From Candidatus Nomurabacteria bacterium GW2011_GWC2_42_20 (lineage in GTDB: Bacteria > Patescibacteriota > Minisyncoccia > Phycocordibacterales > UBA1550), in contig LCDG01000001.1 in NCBI GenBank assembly GCA_000998425.1, positions 74,558 to 110,415 on the forward strand: a stretch of DNA of 35,858 nucleotides, given 5' to 3'. This document shows positions 7,084 to 13,508 of the stretch, in pieces. The notes under the pieces are model-generated. The model did not search any database, was not told the origin of the DNA, and saw only the letters and a program-made list of their open reading frames with translations. Position 1 is the stretch's first letter; each line of letters starts with the position of its first letter. Position numbers and translations under genes: made by a program.

Positions 7084-8274
7084 TCATTCTCCTTTCCTTT
7101 TCAATTGTTGAGGAACGATGAGGCGACTTAAAAGCGCATCACCGCTGTTTTCGTTGTCGTTTGTAAAAACGACAACGTTTCCACCTTTTCCAGCTTCCTT
7201 GAGAGCTTCTTGGCGCAGAACGTATTTTCCGTCTGGACCAAAATCAAGAACTGCTTTGGTTCGTGCTGATATGGCATCTGCCTCTGCATTACCCACAGCA
7301 CGAATACCGTAAGCTTCTGCGTCCTTGGTCACCTCGGTTGCTTTTGCGCGCTGCTCTGCTACGTAGATGGCCGTTGTTTCAGCGGCAACCTTCTTGCTTT
7401 CGCCTGCGAGCTCAACATCGAGAATGTGCGCCCCGATGATCTGTATACCGTAAACATCCACAATGCTGTCGGAGTCTTCGCCTATAGGCGCGTGATCATT
7501 GAGCCCCATGATATATTCACAGAACTCATTGCGAACACGTTTGTCTGCACTACCGTCTTCAGGAATCTCGTTTACTTTTTGTGAGCGGAGCTCTTCAAAA
7601 GTGCGCGAGCCAACAAAGAGACGTGCTTGGTCAGTAACAAGCGCCCCGAGCTGGTCAAACCAGTTTTCGTGACGAATTGTAGCTGCTTCTGGACAAATGA
7701 TTTTTACAAGAAGTACAATCTTCAGGTCAACCTCGATATTTCCGCCTATTGCGGATTTTTCACCAGTTGATTTGTCGGTGTATTTTCCGCCAGTTTCGGC
7801 AGCCTCGAGTACAAGAGCGTATGGGAACGTCTGCACGTAGAAGAACGTTGTAGGTTCTTCTCTGTGGTTGAGTCTCCAGTGGTAGTTGCCATCCTCGCCC
7901 TTTACTTCCTCCCATTCGTTCCAACGGAATTCATATTCCATAATACTTCGAAATGGGGGGAACGTACCGAGCCAAAAGATACCAAATTTTTCCTGAAGGA
8001 ATCCAAGGATTCCACCAGGAGCGTTTGGGGTCTCATTTGGCTCAAGTTGGACTACTTCGAGTCGTTCACGACCTTTTCGCATCACGGGCTTCAAATGATA
8101 CCCCGTGAAGGAAATGATTGGACCAACATACGATTCGCCACGTTTGATAATGATGCCATGTCCTTCCTTGATAAAACCAAAAAAGATGTTCATTGTTGCG
8201 AGTGCCCATATGGCAAAAAAGCCCATAGTCCCCTCAACAAGGAGAAGAAACAGAAACGAGATAATAGTTGCCAT
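7084..8274 (-). CDS. SPFH/band-7 (stomatin/flotillin-like) protein
   Basis: 396 residues from the ATG at 8274 (MATIISFLF). An upstream ATG at 8304 exists, but AAGGAGG at 8280-8286 sits 5 bases before 8274 and decides the start. One N-terminal membrane anchor (about 3-30) is followed by the SPFH domain (from GHGIIIKRGESYVG to the VYGIQIIGAHILDVEL segment, about 40-290). Then comes an Ala/Glu-rich helical region (VAEQRAKATEVTKDAEAYG, about 300-350) typical of flotillin/stomatin oligomers. An insertion around residues 90-135 is longer than in classic stomatins. Such proteins form membrane scaffolds and microdomains. It is first in the operon with the membrane protein at 6108-7082. Confidence 0.85.
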   Translation of the reverse strand: MATIISFLFLLLVEGTMGFFAIWALATMNIFFGFIKEGHGIIIKRGESYVGPIISFTGYHLKPVMRKGRERLEVVQLEPNETPNAPGGILGFLQEKFGIFWLGTFPPFRSIMEYEFRWNEWEEVKGEDGNYHWRLNHREEPTTFFYVQTFPYALVLEAAETGGKYTDKSTGEKSAIGGNIEVDLKIVLLVKIICPEAATIRHENWFDQLGALVTDQARLFVGSRTFEELRSQKVNEIPEDGSADKRVRNEFCEYIMGLNDHAPIGEDSDSIVDVYGIQIIGAHILDVELAGESKKVAAETTAIYVAEQRAKATEVTKDAEAYGIRAVGNAEADAISARTKAVLDFGPDGKYVLRQEALKEAGKGGNVVVFTNDNENSGDALLSRLIVPQQLKRKGE

Positions 8275-8330
8275 GATGGCCTCCTTAGGTAAGTTAATTT
8301 GCAATTATCAAAGATCGATAATCTAAAATT

Positions 8331-8359
8331 ATTATAGCTAATTTTGCTGGAAAAGTCAA
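8331..8359 (-). promoter_or_regulatory. Consensus sigma70 promoter of the SPFH operon
   Basis: On the minus strand: TTGACT (8354-8359), exactly 17 bases, TATAAT (8331-8336). The leader to ATG 8274 is about 50 bases and ends in a strong Shine-Dalgarno sequence. Confidence 0.8.
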
Positions 8360-8429
8360 CCCCACCGGTTTTGCGATAAAGTCTTATCGAATATGCAAAA
8401 TTGGGAACTGAATCGATTGTAATTAATTG

Positions 8430-8476
8430 CTGGAGTGGCGACGACGAGCGAGCGCTTGGCAAAGTCCCGCCTCCAG
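8430..8476. other. GC-rich imperfect stem in the gap before tRNA-Lys
   Basis: Between the SPFH promoter and tRNA-Lys no reading frame looks real. A local GC-rich patch (gcgacgacgagcgagcgc) is enclosed by ctggag-t-ggcg (8430-8440) and cgcctccag (8468-8476), which pair with one bulge. It could be a small structured RNA or a fossil element; I cannot assign it. Confidence 0.3.
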
Positions 8477-8516
8477 GATACTAGGCACAACGTCTTTTAA
8501 TTTTCCTATATTTGTG

Positions 8517-8522
8517 TATAAT
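8517..8522 (+). promoter_or_regulatory. -10 box for tRNA-Lys
   Basis: A perfect TATAAT lies 11 bases before the first base of tRNA-Lys. The -35 region is weak. Confidence 0.55.
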
Positions 8523-8533
8523 GTTTTTTACAT

Positions 8534-8606
8534 GCGCCCATAGCTCAGTTGGTAGAGCAGCTCGCTCTTAACGAGACGGTCGTAGGTTCGAATCCTACTG
8601 GGCGCA
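8534..8606 (+). tRNA. trnK: tRNA-Lys(CTT)
   Basis: Acceptor gcgccca/tgggcgc, D-arm gctc...gagc, anticodon loop ctCTTaa, T-arm gtagg-ttcgaat-cctac, discriminator A. The outer anticodon-stem pair (27/43) is G/A. CCA is not encoded. It is followed by a terminator hairpin and by a tRNA-tail element whose arms copy this tRNA's T-arm. Confidence 0.95.
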
Positions 8607-8610
8607 CAAG

Positions 8611-8648
8611 AATAAAAGCTGCAAGATCTAATCCTCGCAGTTTTTATT
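8611..8648 (+). terminator. AT-flanked terminator after tRNA-Lys
   Basis: aataaaagctgc pairs with gcagtttttatt with one G/T wobble. The A-rich left flank mirrors the T-rich right flank, a style shared by all tRNA terminators in this window. Confidence 0.75.
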
Positions 8649-8662
8649 CCAAAGTAACGCGA

Positions 8663-8764
8663 CCAGTAGAATTTGAACCGAAGGCCCACCATTTTAAAGG
8701 AGCATAGCGACTATTAAAATGGATGGTCTCAACTGCAAGGAGAGGCGAATCCTACTGGGCGCAC
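8663..8764 (+). repeat. tRNA-tail element 1 (arms match tRNA-Lys)
   Basis: The left arm, 8663-8679, is an inverted copy of the tRNA-Lys T-arm (15 of 17 bases). The core, 8678-8746, is 69 bp. The right arm, 8746-8764, is an exact 19-base direct copy of the tRNA-Lys 3' end (8589-8607). The core contains hairpin ACCATTTTAA...TTAAAATGG and a second small hairpin TCTC...GAGA. The two outer arms can pair. Open frames crossing it (for example 8723-8905) are artefacts of the tRNA and element sequence. Confidence 0.8.
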
Positions 8765-8774
8765 TGTGTGGAGT

Positions 8775-8856
8775 GCCGGGGTGGCGAAATTGGTAGACGC
8801 ACTTGCCTTAGGAGCAAGCGGGGCGACCCATGGAGGTTCAAGTCCTCTCCCCGGCA
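8775..8856 (+). tRNA. trnL: tRNA-Leu(TAG)
   Basis: Acceptor gccgggg/ccccggc, anticodon stem-loop cttgc-ctTAGga-gcaag, long variable arm of a class II tRNA, T-arm ggagg-ttcaagt-cctct, discriminator A, no encoded CCA. It begins 10 bases after tRNA-tail element 1 with no intervening promoter, so it is likely transcribed by read-through or from within the element. Confidence 0.95.
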
Positions 8857-8858
8857 CA

Positions 8859-8899
8859 ATATAAATAAAGACGCCCCTAGTGGGTGTTTTTATTTATAT
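8859..8899 (+). terminator. AT-flanked terminator after tRNA-Leu(TAG)
   Basis: atataaataaagacgccc pairs with tgggtgtttttatttatat (two G/T wobbles) around the loop ctag. Confidence 0.8.
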
Positions 8900-8913
8900 C
8901 TGTGACGGCTTCT

Positions 8914-9001
8914 GGAGGACTTGAACCGTAGGCTCACCATTTTAAAGGAGCATAGCGACTATTAAAATGGATAGTTTCGACCGTAGGGAGAGGCAAGTCC
9001 T
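8914..9001 (+). repeat. tRNA-tail element 2 (arms match tRNA-Leu(TAG))
   Basis: The left arm, 8914-8927 (ggaggacttgaacc), is an inverted copy of the tRNA-Leu(TAG) T-arm (13 of 14). The core, 8926-8994, is the same 69-bp core as element 1 with about 8 substitutions. The right arm is short: caagtcct (8994-9001). The tRNA plus element is bracketed by an 11-bp inverted repeat (tgtggagtgcc 8767-8777 and ggcactccaca 9024-9034). Confidence 0.8.
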
Positions 9002-9041
9002 GAATTAGCAAATTCATGCCATGGGCACTCCACAGCACAAT

Positions 9042-9083
9042 AAACAAAAGAACCAAGAACATATGTTCTTGGTTCTTTTGTTT
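9042..9083. terminator. 42-bp perfect palindrome between element 2 and the next gene
   Basis: aaacaaaagaaccaagaaca-t (9042-9062) is immediately followed by its exact reverse complement (9063-9083), giving 21-bp arms with no spacer. It ends 28 bases before the ATG of the fused spermidine-synthase-like gene. It is probably a second terminator closing the tRNA-Leu unit; a protein-binding site or cruciform is also possible. Confidence 0.6.
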
Positions 9084-9111
9084 GCAAGCTGTTACAATAT
9101 CATTGAAATAT

Positions 9112-10635
9112 ATGAATAAATTTTTCAAACAAAATTTACTACTCATATCTGTGTTTATAACTGGTGCCTGTGTTTTGATTATTGAGGTTGTTGCCGTTAG
9201 GGTGCTATCCCCACATTATGGAAACACTATTTTTACAGTATCTAGTGTAATAAGCGTGGTCCTCGCAGCGTTGAGTATTGGATATTATGTCGGGGGCATG
9301 TTCGCCGACCGCCATCCATCAATGAGGTGGTTCTTTGGGATAATTCTTGTGAGTGGCATTCTTTTACTAACGGTGCATCTTTTAGGGAGGGTGATACTTC
9401 CTATTATGAGCATCAATCTTTCTATAACAATGGGACCTCTGCTTTCTTCCGCTGTACTCTTTTTTCTACCAGCATTATTGTTGGGGACACTGTCTCCATA
9501 TGCGATAAAATTACAAAGTGTTCAGTTCCCAGACCAAGGAGTCGGTGACGTTTCTGGAAAAATCTTTTTTTGGTCAACTCTCGGCAGTATTCTCGGGAGC
9601 CTTCTTTCTGGGTTTGTTCTTATCCCGCATTTTGGCATTGACTATATTTTTATAGCAACAGGTACGACTTTGTTTATTCTCGGATTTGTTCCATTATTAA
9701 TATTTGGACTTGAGAAAAAGCAGCTTTTCAGATCATTATTAATAATTAGCCTCCTTGTTTTTATAGCAATATCCACAGTTCAACAAAAAGTAGATGCTTC
9801 TGTATACAGCAAGGATGGTATTTACGAAAAAATTACCATTTACGACGGTGCATTTAATGAAAGGCCGACAAGATTTTTTCAACAAGACAAAAGTCCGTCT
9901 GCGGCAATGTTCATAGACTCTAATAATCCTACTGATATGGTTTATGAATACACAAGATACTATTCTGTGTATAAACTTTTTAAGCTAGATGTACAAAACG
10001 CCCTCGTCATAGGGGCTGGCGCGTACTCTATCCCCAAAGCGCTTCTTGAGGATCTGCCAAATGCTACCGTAGATGTTTCTGATATAGAACCGTCCTTGTT
10101 TATTTTATCGAAAGGGTATTTTGGATTAGAAGAAAACCAACGATTACATAATCATATAAAAGACGGCCGTCGTTTTCTGAGGGATTCTGATAAAAAATAT
10201 GACCTAATATTTAGTGATGTGTACCACTCACTTTTTTCAATTCCAGTCCATTTCACAACACAGGAATTTTTTACAATCGCAAAGAAGAAGCTTAGCGCAG
10301 ACGGAGTTTTCATTGCAAATGTGGTGGGGGACTTGTCTATGCAACAACCATCTTTTCTTATGGCAGAAATAAGAACATTTCAAAGTGTATTTCCCAATAG
10401 TTATTTTTTCGCTGTTGATGCCACGCAAAAAACAGGTTTACAAAATATTATTTTTGTAGGTTATAACGGTAATAAGAAAATTGATCTATATTCGGATCAA
10501 TTACTCAGTCCGTTCACCGATAAATTGATAAGGATAAAAGAGTTTGATTTATCGCAGTCTCCGCTTCTGACAGATAATTATGCACCAGTTGAGTATTTGT
10601 CTGCAAAATTTCTTCAGCAGGCGCTGGGTAAATAG
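9112..10635 (+). CDS. Fused membrane transporter-like/spermidine synthase-like protein
   Basis: 508 residues from ATG 9112 (MNKFFKQNLLL); an in-frame start at 9016 would run through the palindrome and is rejected. The N-terminal half has about seven hydrophobic segments (residues 10 to 230), with the characteristic GACVLIIEVVAVRVLSPHYG start of 'fused MFS/spermidine synthase' proteins. The C-terminal half is a spermidine-synthase-type Rossmann domain: LVIGAGAYSIPKALL (SAM-type glycine loop), VDVSDIEPSL, DGRRFLRDSDKKYDLIFSDVY. A role in polyamine or other aminopropyl chemistry is family inference; the substrate is unknown. It lies alone between two tRNA groups. Confidence 0.8.
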   Translation: MNKFFKQNLLLISVFITGACVLIIEVVAVRVLSPHYGNTIFTVSSVISVVLAALSIGYYVGGMFADRHPSMRWFFGIILVSGILLLTVHLLGRVILPIMSINLSITMGPLLSSAVLFFLPALLLGTLSPYAIKLQSVQFPDQGVGDVSGKIFFWSTLGSILGSLLSGFVLIPHFGIDYIFIATGTTLFILGFVPLLIFGLEKKQLFRSLLIISLLVFIAISTVQQKVDASVYSKDGIYEKITIYDGAFNERPTRFFQQDKSPSAAMFIDSNNPTDMVYEYTRYYSVYKLFKLDVQNALVIGAGAYSIPKALLEDLPNATVDVSDIEPSLFILSKGYFGLEENQRLHNHIKDGRRFLRDSDKKYDLIFSDVYHSLFSIPVHFTTQEFFTIAKKKLSADGVFIANVVGDLSMQQPSFLMAEIRTFQSVFPNSYFFAVDATQKTGLQNIIFVGYNGNKKIDLYSDQLLSPFTDKLIRIKEFDLSQSPLLTDNYAPVEYLSAKFLQQALGK

Positions 10636-10647
10636 TGCTTCCATGGG

Positions 10648-10750
10648 ATAGTGTCCGGGATGGGACTCGCCTCTCCTTGCAGTCGAGACCATCCATTTTA
10701 ATAGTCGCTTTGCTCCTTTAAAATGGTGGGCCTTCGGTTCGAGCTCCACA
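10648..10750 (-). repeat. tRNA-tail element 3 (arms match tRNA-Leu(TAA))
   Basis: On the minus strand the order is the inverted T-arm copy (10736-10748, seen on plus as ggttcgagctcc), the core (10669-10737) and a direct copy of the tRNA-Leu(TAA) 3' end. The direct copy, 10648-10669 (plus strand atagtgtccgggatgggact, then cg), repeats 10802-10823 exactly over 22 bases. The core is 69 bp and differs from element 1 at only two positions. Orientation relative to the tRNA is the same as in elements 1 and 2. Confidence 0.85.
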
Positions 10751-10763
10751 CTGATAACATCAA

Positions 10764-10803
10764 ATAATAAAAAAGACAGGGACGTACCCTGCTTTTTTAT
10801 TAT
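10764..10803 (-). terminator. AT-flanked terminator after tRNA-Leu(TAA)
   Basis: An inverted repeat with ataataaaaaa on one side and ttttttattat on the other encloses the stem caggg/ccctg. It lies directly at the 3' end of tRNA-Leu(TAA) on the minus strand. Confidence 0.8.
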
Positions 10804-10805
10804 AG

Positions 10806-10886
10806 TGTCCGGGATGGGACTCGAACCCATAAGCCTTACGGCGGGAAATTTTAAGTCTCCTGTGTATACCATTCCACCACCCGGAC
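10806..10886 (-). tRNA. trnL: tRNA-Leu(TAA)
   Basis: On the minus strand: acceptor gtccggg/cccggac, anticodon stem-loop ggaga-ctTAAaa-tttcc, long variable arm, T-arm with ttcgagt, discriminator A, no encoded CCA. It lies 18 bases downstream of tRNA-Cys and is likely co-transcribed with it. The spurious frames here (for example 10549-10951) should not be annotated. Confidence 0.95.
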
Positions 10887-10904
10887 ATATTTAATTGTTT
10901 CTTG

Positions 10905-10976
10905 AGGCGTGGGCGAGAATCGAACTCGCGTGTAGAGGTTTTGCAAACCACTGCCTTACCACTTGGCTACCACGCC
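10905..10976 (-). tRNA. trnC: tRNA-Cys(GCA)
   Basis: On the minus strand: acceptor ggcgtgg/ccacgcc, anticodon loop ttGCAaa, T-arm with ttcgatt, discriminator T as expected for tRNA-Cys. No CCA is encoded and no tail element follows; tRNA-Leu(TAA) comes next. Confidence 0.95.
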
Positions 10977-11004
10977 TTTTATTCAATTGTTAGTAATTAG
11001 ACAC

Positions 11005-11044
11005 TAGTCAATATGGAAGCTCGCTCTCGCTACGCTATTGACTA
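11005..11044 (-). terminator. Hairpin downstream of rbfA
   Basis: tagtcaata (11005-11013) pairs with tattgacta (11036-11044) around a 22-base loop containing gctcgctctcgc. It lies 24 bases past the rbfA stop on the minus strand. No clean T run is present, so its role is uncertain; it may instead belong to the tRNA-Cys upstream region. Confidence 0.4.
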
Positions 11045-11067
11045 ATGGTTAACACCTATGGTCTATA

Positions 11068-11418
11068 CTATCCTTGTTGACCCAACTCGTCAATTCTTTG
11101 GCGATTGCGCTCGCCCTCATCTATCTTTACCTCAAGTACAGGAAGGTTTTTTAAGTGCGCATGATTCTTGATGTATTCACGGAGTTCAGTGCGCTTCCTC
11201 CTCGCAAAGTCTAGTGCCTTTTCCTCCTCACTTGTAGGGAAGCAGGTGAAATAAATTGTTCCACGTTTGAAATCAGGTGAGATTGTCGCATCTGTTACTG
11301 TGATTAGTGAGTTTTTCCCAGCTTCACGAGTGAAAAAATCTGCGGCTATTGAGCGCAGGAACGCGCGCATCTTATCTTGTCTTGGAGTTGTCATAATAGA
11401 TGTTTGATTATTTGGCAT
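11068..11418 (-). CDS. rbfA: Ribosome-binding factor A
   Basis: 116 residues, the usual RbfA size. It is a KH-like small protein assisting late 30S maturation at the 16S 5' end. Diagnostic stretches: RQDKMRAFLRSIAADFF, LITVTDATISPDFKRGTIYF, a middle helix rich in Arg/Glu, and the C-terminal DEGERNRQRIDEL. The first ATG (11418) overlaps the last codons of infB by 11 bases; a second in-frame ATG at 11394 (MTTPRQDK) is an equally good start. The infB-rbfA order is conserved in many bacteria. Confidence 0.9.
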   Translation of the reverse strand: MPNNQTSIMTTPRQDKMRAFLRSIAADFFTREAGKNSLITVTDATISPDFKRGTIYFTCFPTSEEEKALDFARRKRTELREYIKNHAHLKNLPVLEVKIDEGERNRQRIDELGQQG

Positions 11419-12943
11419 TCATAACAAATGCTTCAAGTATGTCTCCCGCGGCAATCTCTATTTTTGCCTCAACCATCATTCCGCACTCGTTGCCTTCCTC
11501 GACCTTCTTCGAGGCAAGTTTTTGTTGCTGTAGGCCCTCAATTTTCCCGCGACCAATTTCTACATCGCGACGCATAATTTTTACTTGCGCGTCAACTTCT
11601 AGGAATCCTGTAGTAACTTTTCCACCAATAACCTGCTTATGCTTTGCTATGCTAAATGTCTTAAGAACTTTTGCGGTTCCAACAACTTCTTCCCCCATAA
11701 TCCTTGGTGTACGATGGTCAAGCTCCTCGTTCAACCATTCAGAAAGTTTATAAATAATATCAAACGTTTTGATTGTTATCCCAAATCTTTCAGCAATATC
11801 TTGCGCGCCACGCTCAACTTTTGTATGGAAGCCGATGATAATAGCGCTATCTGACCCTGAAGCGAGTTTTGCATCGTTTTCTCCAATTGCCCCAACTCCT
11901 TTTGCAATTATTTTTATAAGTACATGCTCGCGCTCTATTTTGCCGATTTCTTTCTCTATTGCTTCGAGAGTTCCTGCAACATCTGATTTAAGCACGATTG
12001 GAACGACAAGAGCATCATCTGATATGGGGGCAGTACGAACTGCTTTTATTGTTGGTGATTTGATTCGTGCTTCTCTAAGTTCAAGCTGTGCCTTTTCAGC
12101 GTCTTTTTTATTTTTATACACACGAAATGTGCTTCCTACTGCTGGGATACTGTCAAATCCAGTAATTAGAATAGGGGATGAAAATGTGGCTTCCGGCACC
12201 TGCTTACCAAGAAAGTTTTCGATTGCGCGAACAGGTGACATGCTTTCCTCCGCAAGGATGAACATCCCCTTTTTTAAGGTGCCGTTAGTAATGATGAGCG
12301 TCGCTGATGTTCCACGCTTTGTATCAATGTTTGATTCTACAACGATACCCTCTGCCGGAAGTGAGGTGTCACCAGTAAGATTTTCCATTTCCGCAACGAG
12401 AAGCATCATGTCTAGCAAATCTGAAACACCGGTGCCAACCTTTGCTGAGATGGGAACAAACGGCACATCGCCACCAAACCCCTCGAGATAAATTTCATTT
12501 TCTGCGAGATTTTGTTTTGTGCGCTCAATGTTTGCGTTTGGTTTGTCGATTTTATTTATAGCGACTATATACGGGATGCCAGCTTCTTTTATAGACTTCA
12601 TTGCTTCCTTTGTTTGTTCTTTTACTCCGTCTTCTGCGGATACGACAAGGATAGCGATATCGGCGACACTTGCGCCACGAGCGCGCATTTTTGAAAAGGC
12701 CTCGTGCCCAGGCGTATCGAGGAAAGTGATACGGTTGCTTGCAAGCCCGTCTTTGCGTGTTTCTGCAGGTTGATGCTCTACTTCATATGCAGAAAGGTGC
12801 TGGGTGATGCCACCAGCTTCACCCTCGACAATATTTGATTTGCGAATGTAATCAAGGAGACTCGACTTACCATGGTCAATGTGTCCCATGATAACAACGA
12901 TGGGTGGGCGTGGGACAATGTTCGGAGAGTTTTGTTTTGTCAT
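11408..12943 (-). CDS. infB: Translation initiation factor IF-2, short form
   Basis: 511 residues: GTPase G1 GHIDHGKS (20-27), G2 in GGITQHL, G3 DTPGHEAF, G4 NKID, then the beta-barrel and C-terminal domains ending in DILEAFVMNAK. It binds initiator tRNA and drives subunit joining. The protein starts only about 14 residues before the G domain, so the long N-terminal extension found in E. coli IF-2 (about 890 residues in total) is absent. The G2 region reads GGITQHL rather than GGITQHIGAY. Downstream, rbfA overlaps its end. Upstream, 33 bases separate it from the DUF4446 gene. Confidence 0.95.
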   Translation of the reverse strand: MTKQNSPNIVPRPPIVVIMGHIDHGKSSLLDYIRKSNIVEGEAGGITQHLSAYEVEHQPAETRKDGLASNRITFLDTPGHEAFSKMRARGASVADIAILVVSAEDGVKEQTKEAMKSIKEAGIPYIVAINKIDKPNANIERTKQNLAENEIYLEGFGGDVPFVPISAKVGTGVSDLLDMMLLVAEMENLTGDTSLPAEGIVVESNIDTKRGTSATLIITNGTLKKGMFILAEESMSPVRAIENFLGKQVPEATFSSPILITGFDSIPAVGSTFRVYKNKKDAEKAQLELREARIKSPTIKAVRTAPISDDALVVPIVLKSDVAGTLEAIEKEIGKIEREHVLIKIIAKGVGAIGENDAKLASGSDSAIIIGFHTKVERGAQDIAERFGITIKTFDIIYKLSEWLNEELDHRTPRIMGEEVVGTAKVLKTFSIAKHKQVIGGKVTTGFLEVDAQVKIMRRDVEIGRGKIEGLQQQKLASKKVEEGNECGMMVEAKIEIAAGDILEAFVMNAK

Positions 12944-12976
12944 AGAGGTTTATAATATTTAATTTCGAGCAGATAT

Positions 12977-13438
12977 TTATCTTATAGCTTGCTTGACTGC
13001 ACCCTGCTCCTCTTCTGTCATTTCGAACTCAGAAGCGAAGTTTTTGATTGGTTTTGCAAAAATACTCATGCGATCGCGCGCGAACAGGCTTGAGATAACA
13101 GCTCCGTCGCCATTTTCAGAAAGAAGAGCAATGGCAAAACTTTGATTACCACCTTCTCCAGTGCCCTTGAATGCGTTAAATCTGATAGTTTCGACACCCT
13201 GAATGCTTCGCTTGATACGCTTGTCTGCTTCAGCCAGGTAACTTATTGTGTCTGCTTGAAATTTTTCAAGGGCGTGAATGTTTTCACCAAGCTCACAAAT
13301 AGTTCCTTCAAGGCTTTTTGCGTCCTTACCCACTAAAAATTTTTTTAGACGACGCTCAAGCATAAAAACCCATAGCCCCAAAGCCACCGTAGTAGTAGTC
13401 AACGCGATAATGAGGATTTGGGTATCTAGCTGGGTCAT
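12977..13438 (-). CDS. DUF4446-family membrane-anchored protein
   Basis: 153 residues from ATG 13438 (MTQLDTQIL); an in-frame start at 13477 adds 13 polar residues and seems less likely. One N-terminal transmembrane helix (about 6-26) is followed by a coiled-coil-like region (about 30-75). The conserved DUF4446 core follows: VETIRFNAFKGTGEGGNQSF, then ALLSENGDGAVISSLF and a SIFAKPI motif, with TEEEQGAVKQAIR at the end. The function is unknown; the family is widespread in Firmicutes and CPR. It precedes infB on the same strand and is divergent from the cysteine desulfurase gene. Confidence 0.8.
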   Translation of the reverse strand: MTQLDTQILIIALTTTTVALGLWVFMLERRLKKFLVGKDAKSLEGTICELGENIHALEKFQADTISYLAEADKRIKRSIQGVETIRFNAFKGTGEGGNQSFAIALLSENGDGAVISSLFARDRMSIFAKPIKNFASEFEMTEEEQGAVKQAIR

Positions 13439-13472
13439 ACAAGTTGAAAGAGTACCATATTTTTGAGGTTTT

Positions 13473-13501
13473 TGCAAAAAAAGAACTTGCGGGCTATGAT
13501 T
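13473..13501 (+). promoter_or_regulatory. Promoter of the cysteine desulfurase gene
   Basis: TTGCAA (13473-13478), 17-base spacer, TATGAT (13496-13501). ATG 13509 follows after 7 bases, so transcription should start at or next to the start codon. This favours 13509 over the TTG at 13500. Confidence 0.65.
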
Positions 13502-13508
13502 GGCGAAT

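Noticed and set aside
8607-8764. Simple integrase attachment (attR) scar after tRNA-Lys
   Set aside because: A direct 3' copy alone would fit, but the additional inverted T-arm copy and shared core at other tRNAs do not follow from ordinary site-specific integration, and no integrase gene is present.
8723-8905. Open frame across tRNA-tail element 1 and tRNA-Leu(TAG)
   Set aside because: It overlaps a certain tRNA and repeat DNA on the same strand; its residues simply translate tRNA and element sequence.
10514-10951. Minus-strand open frames across element 3, tRNA-Leu(TAA) and tRNA-Cys
   Set aside because: They translate the tRNA sequences themselves and have no start signals.
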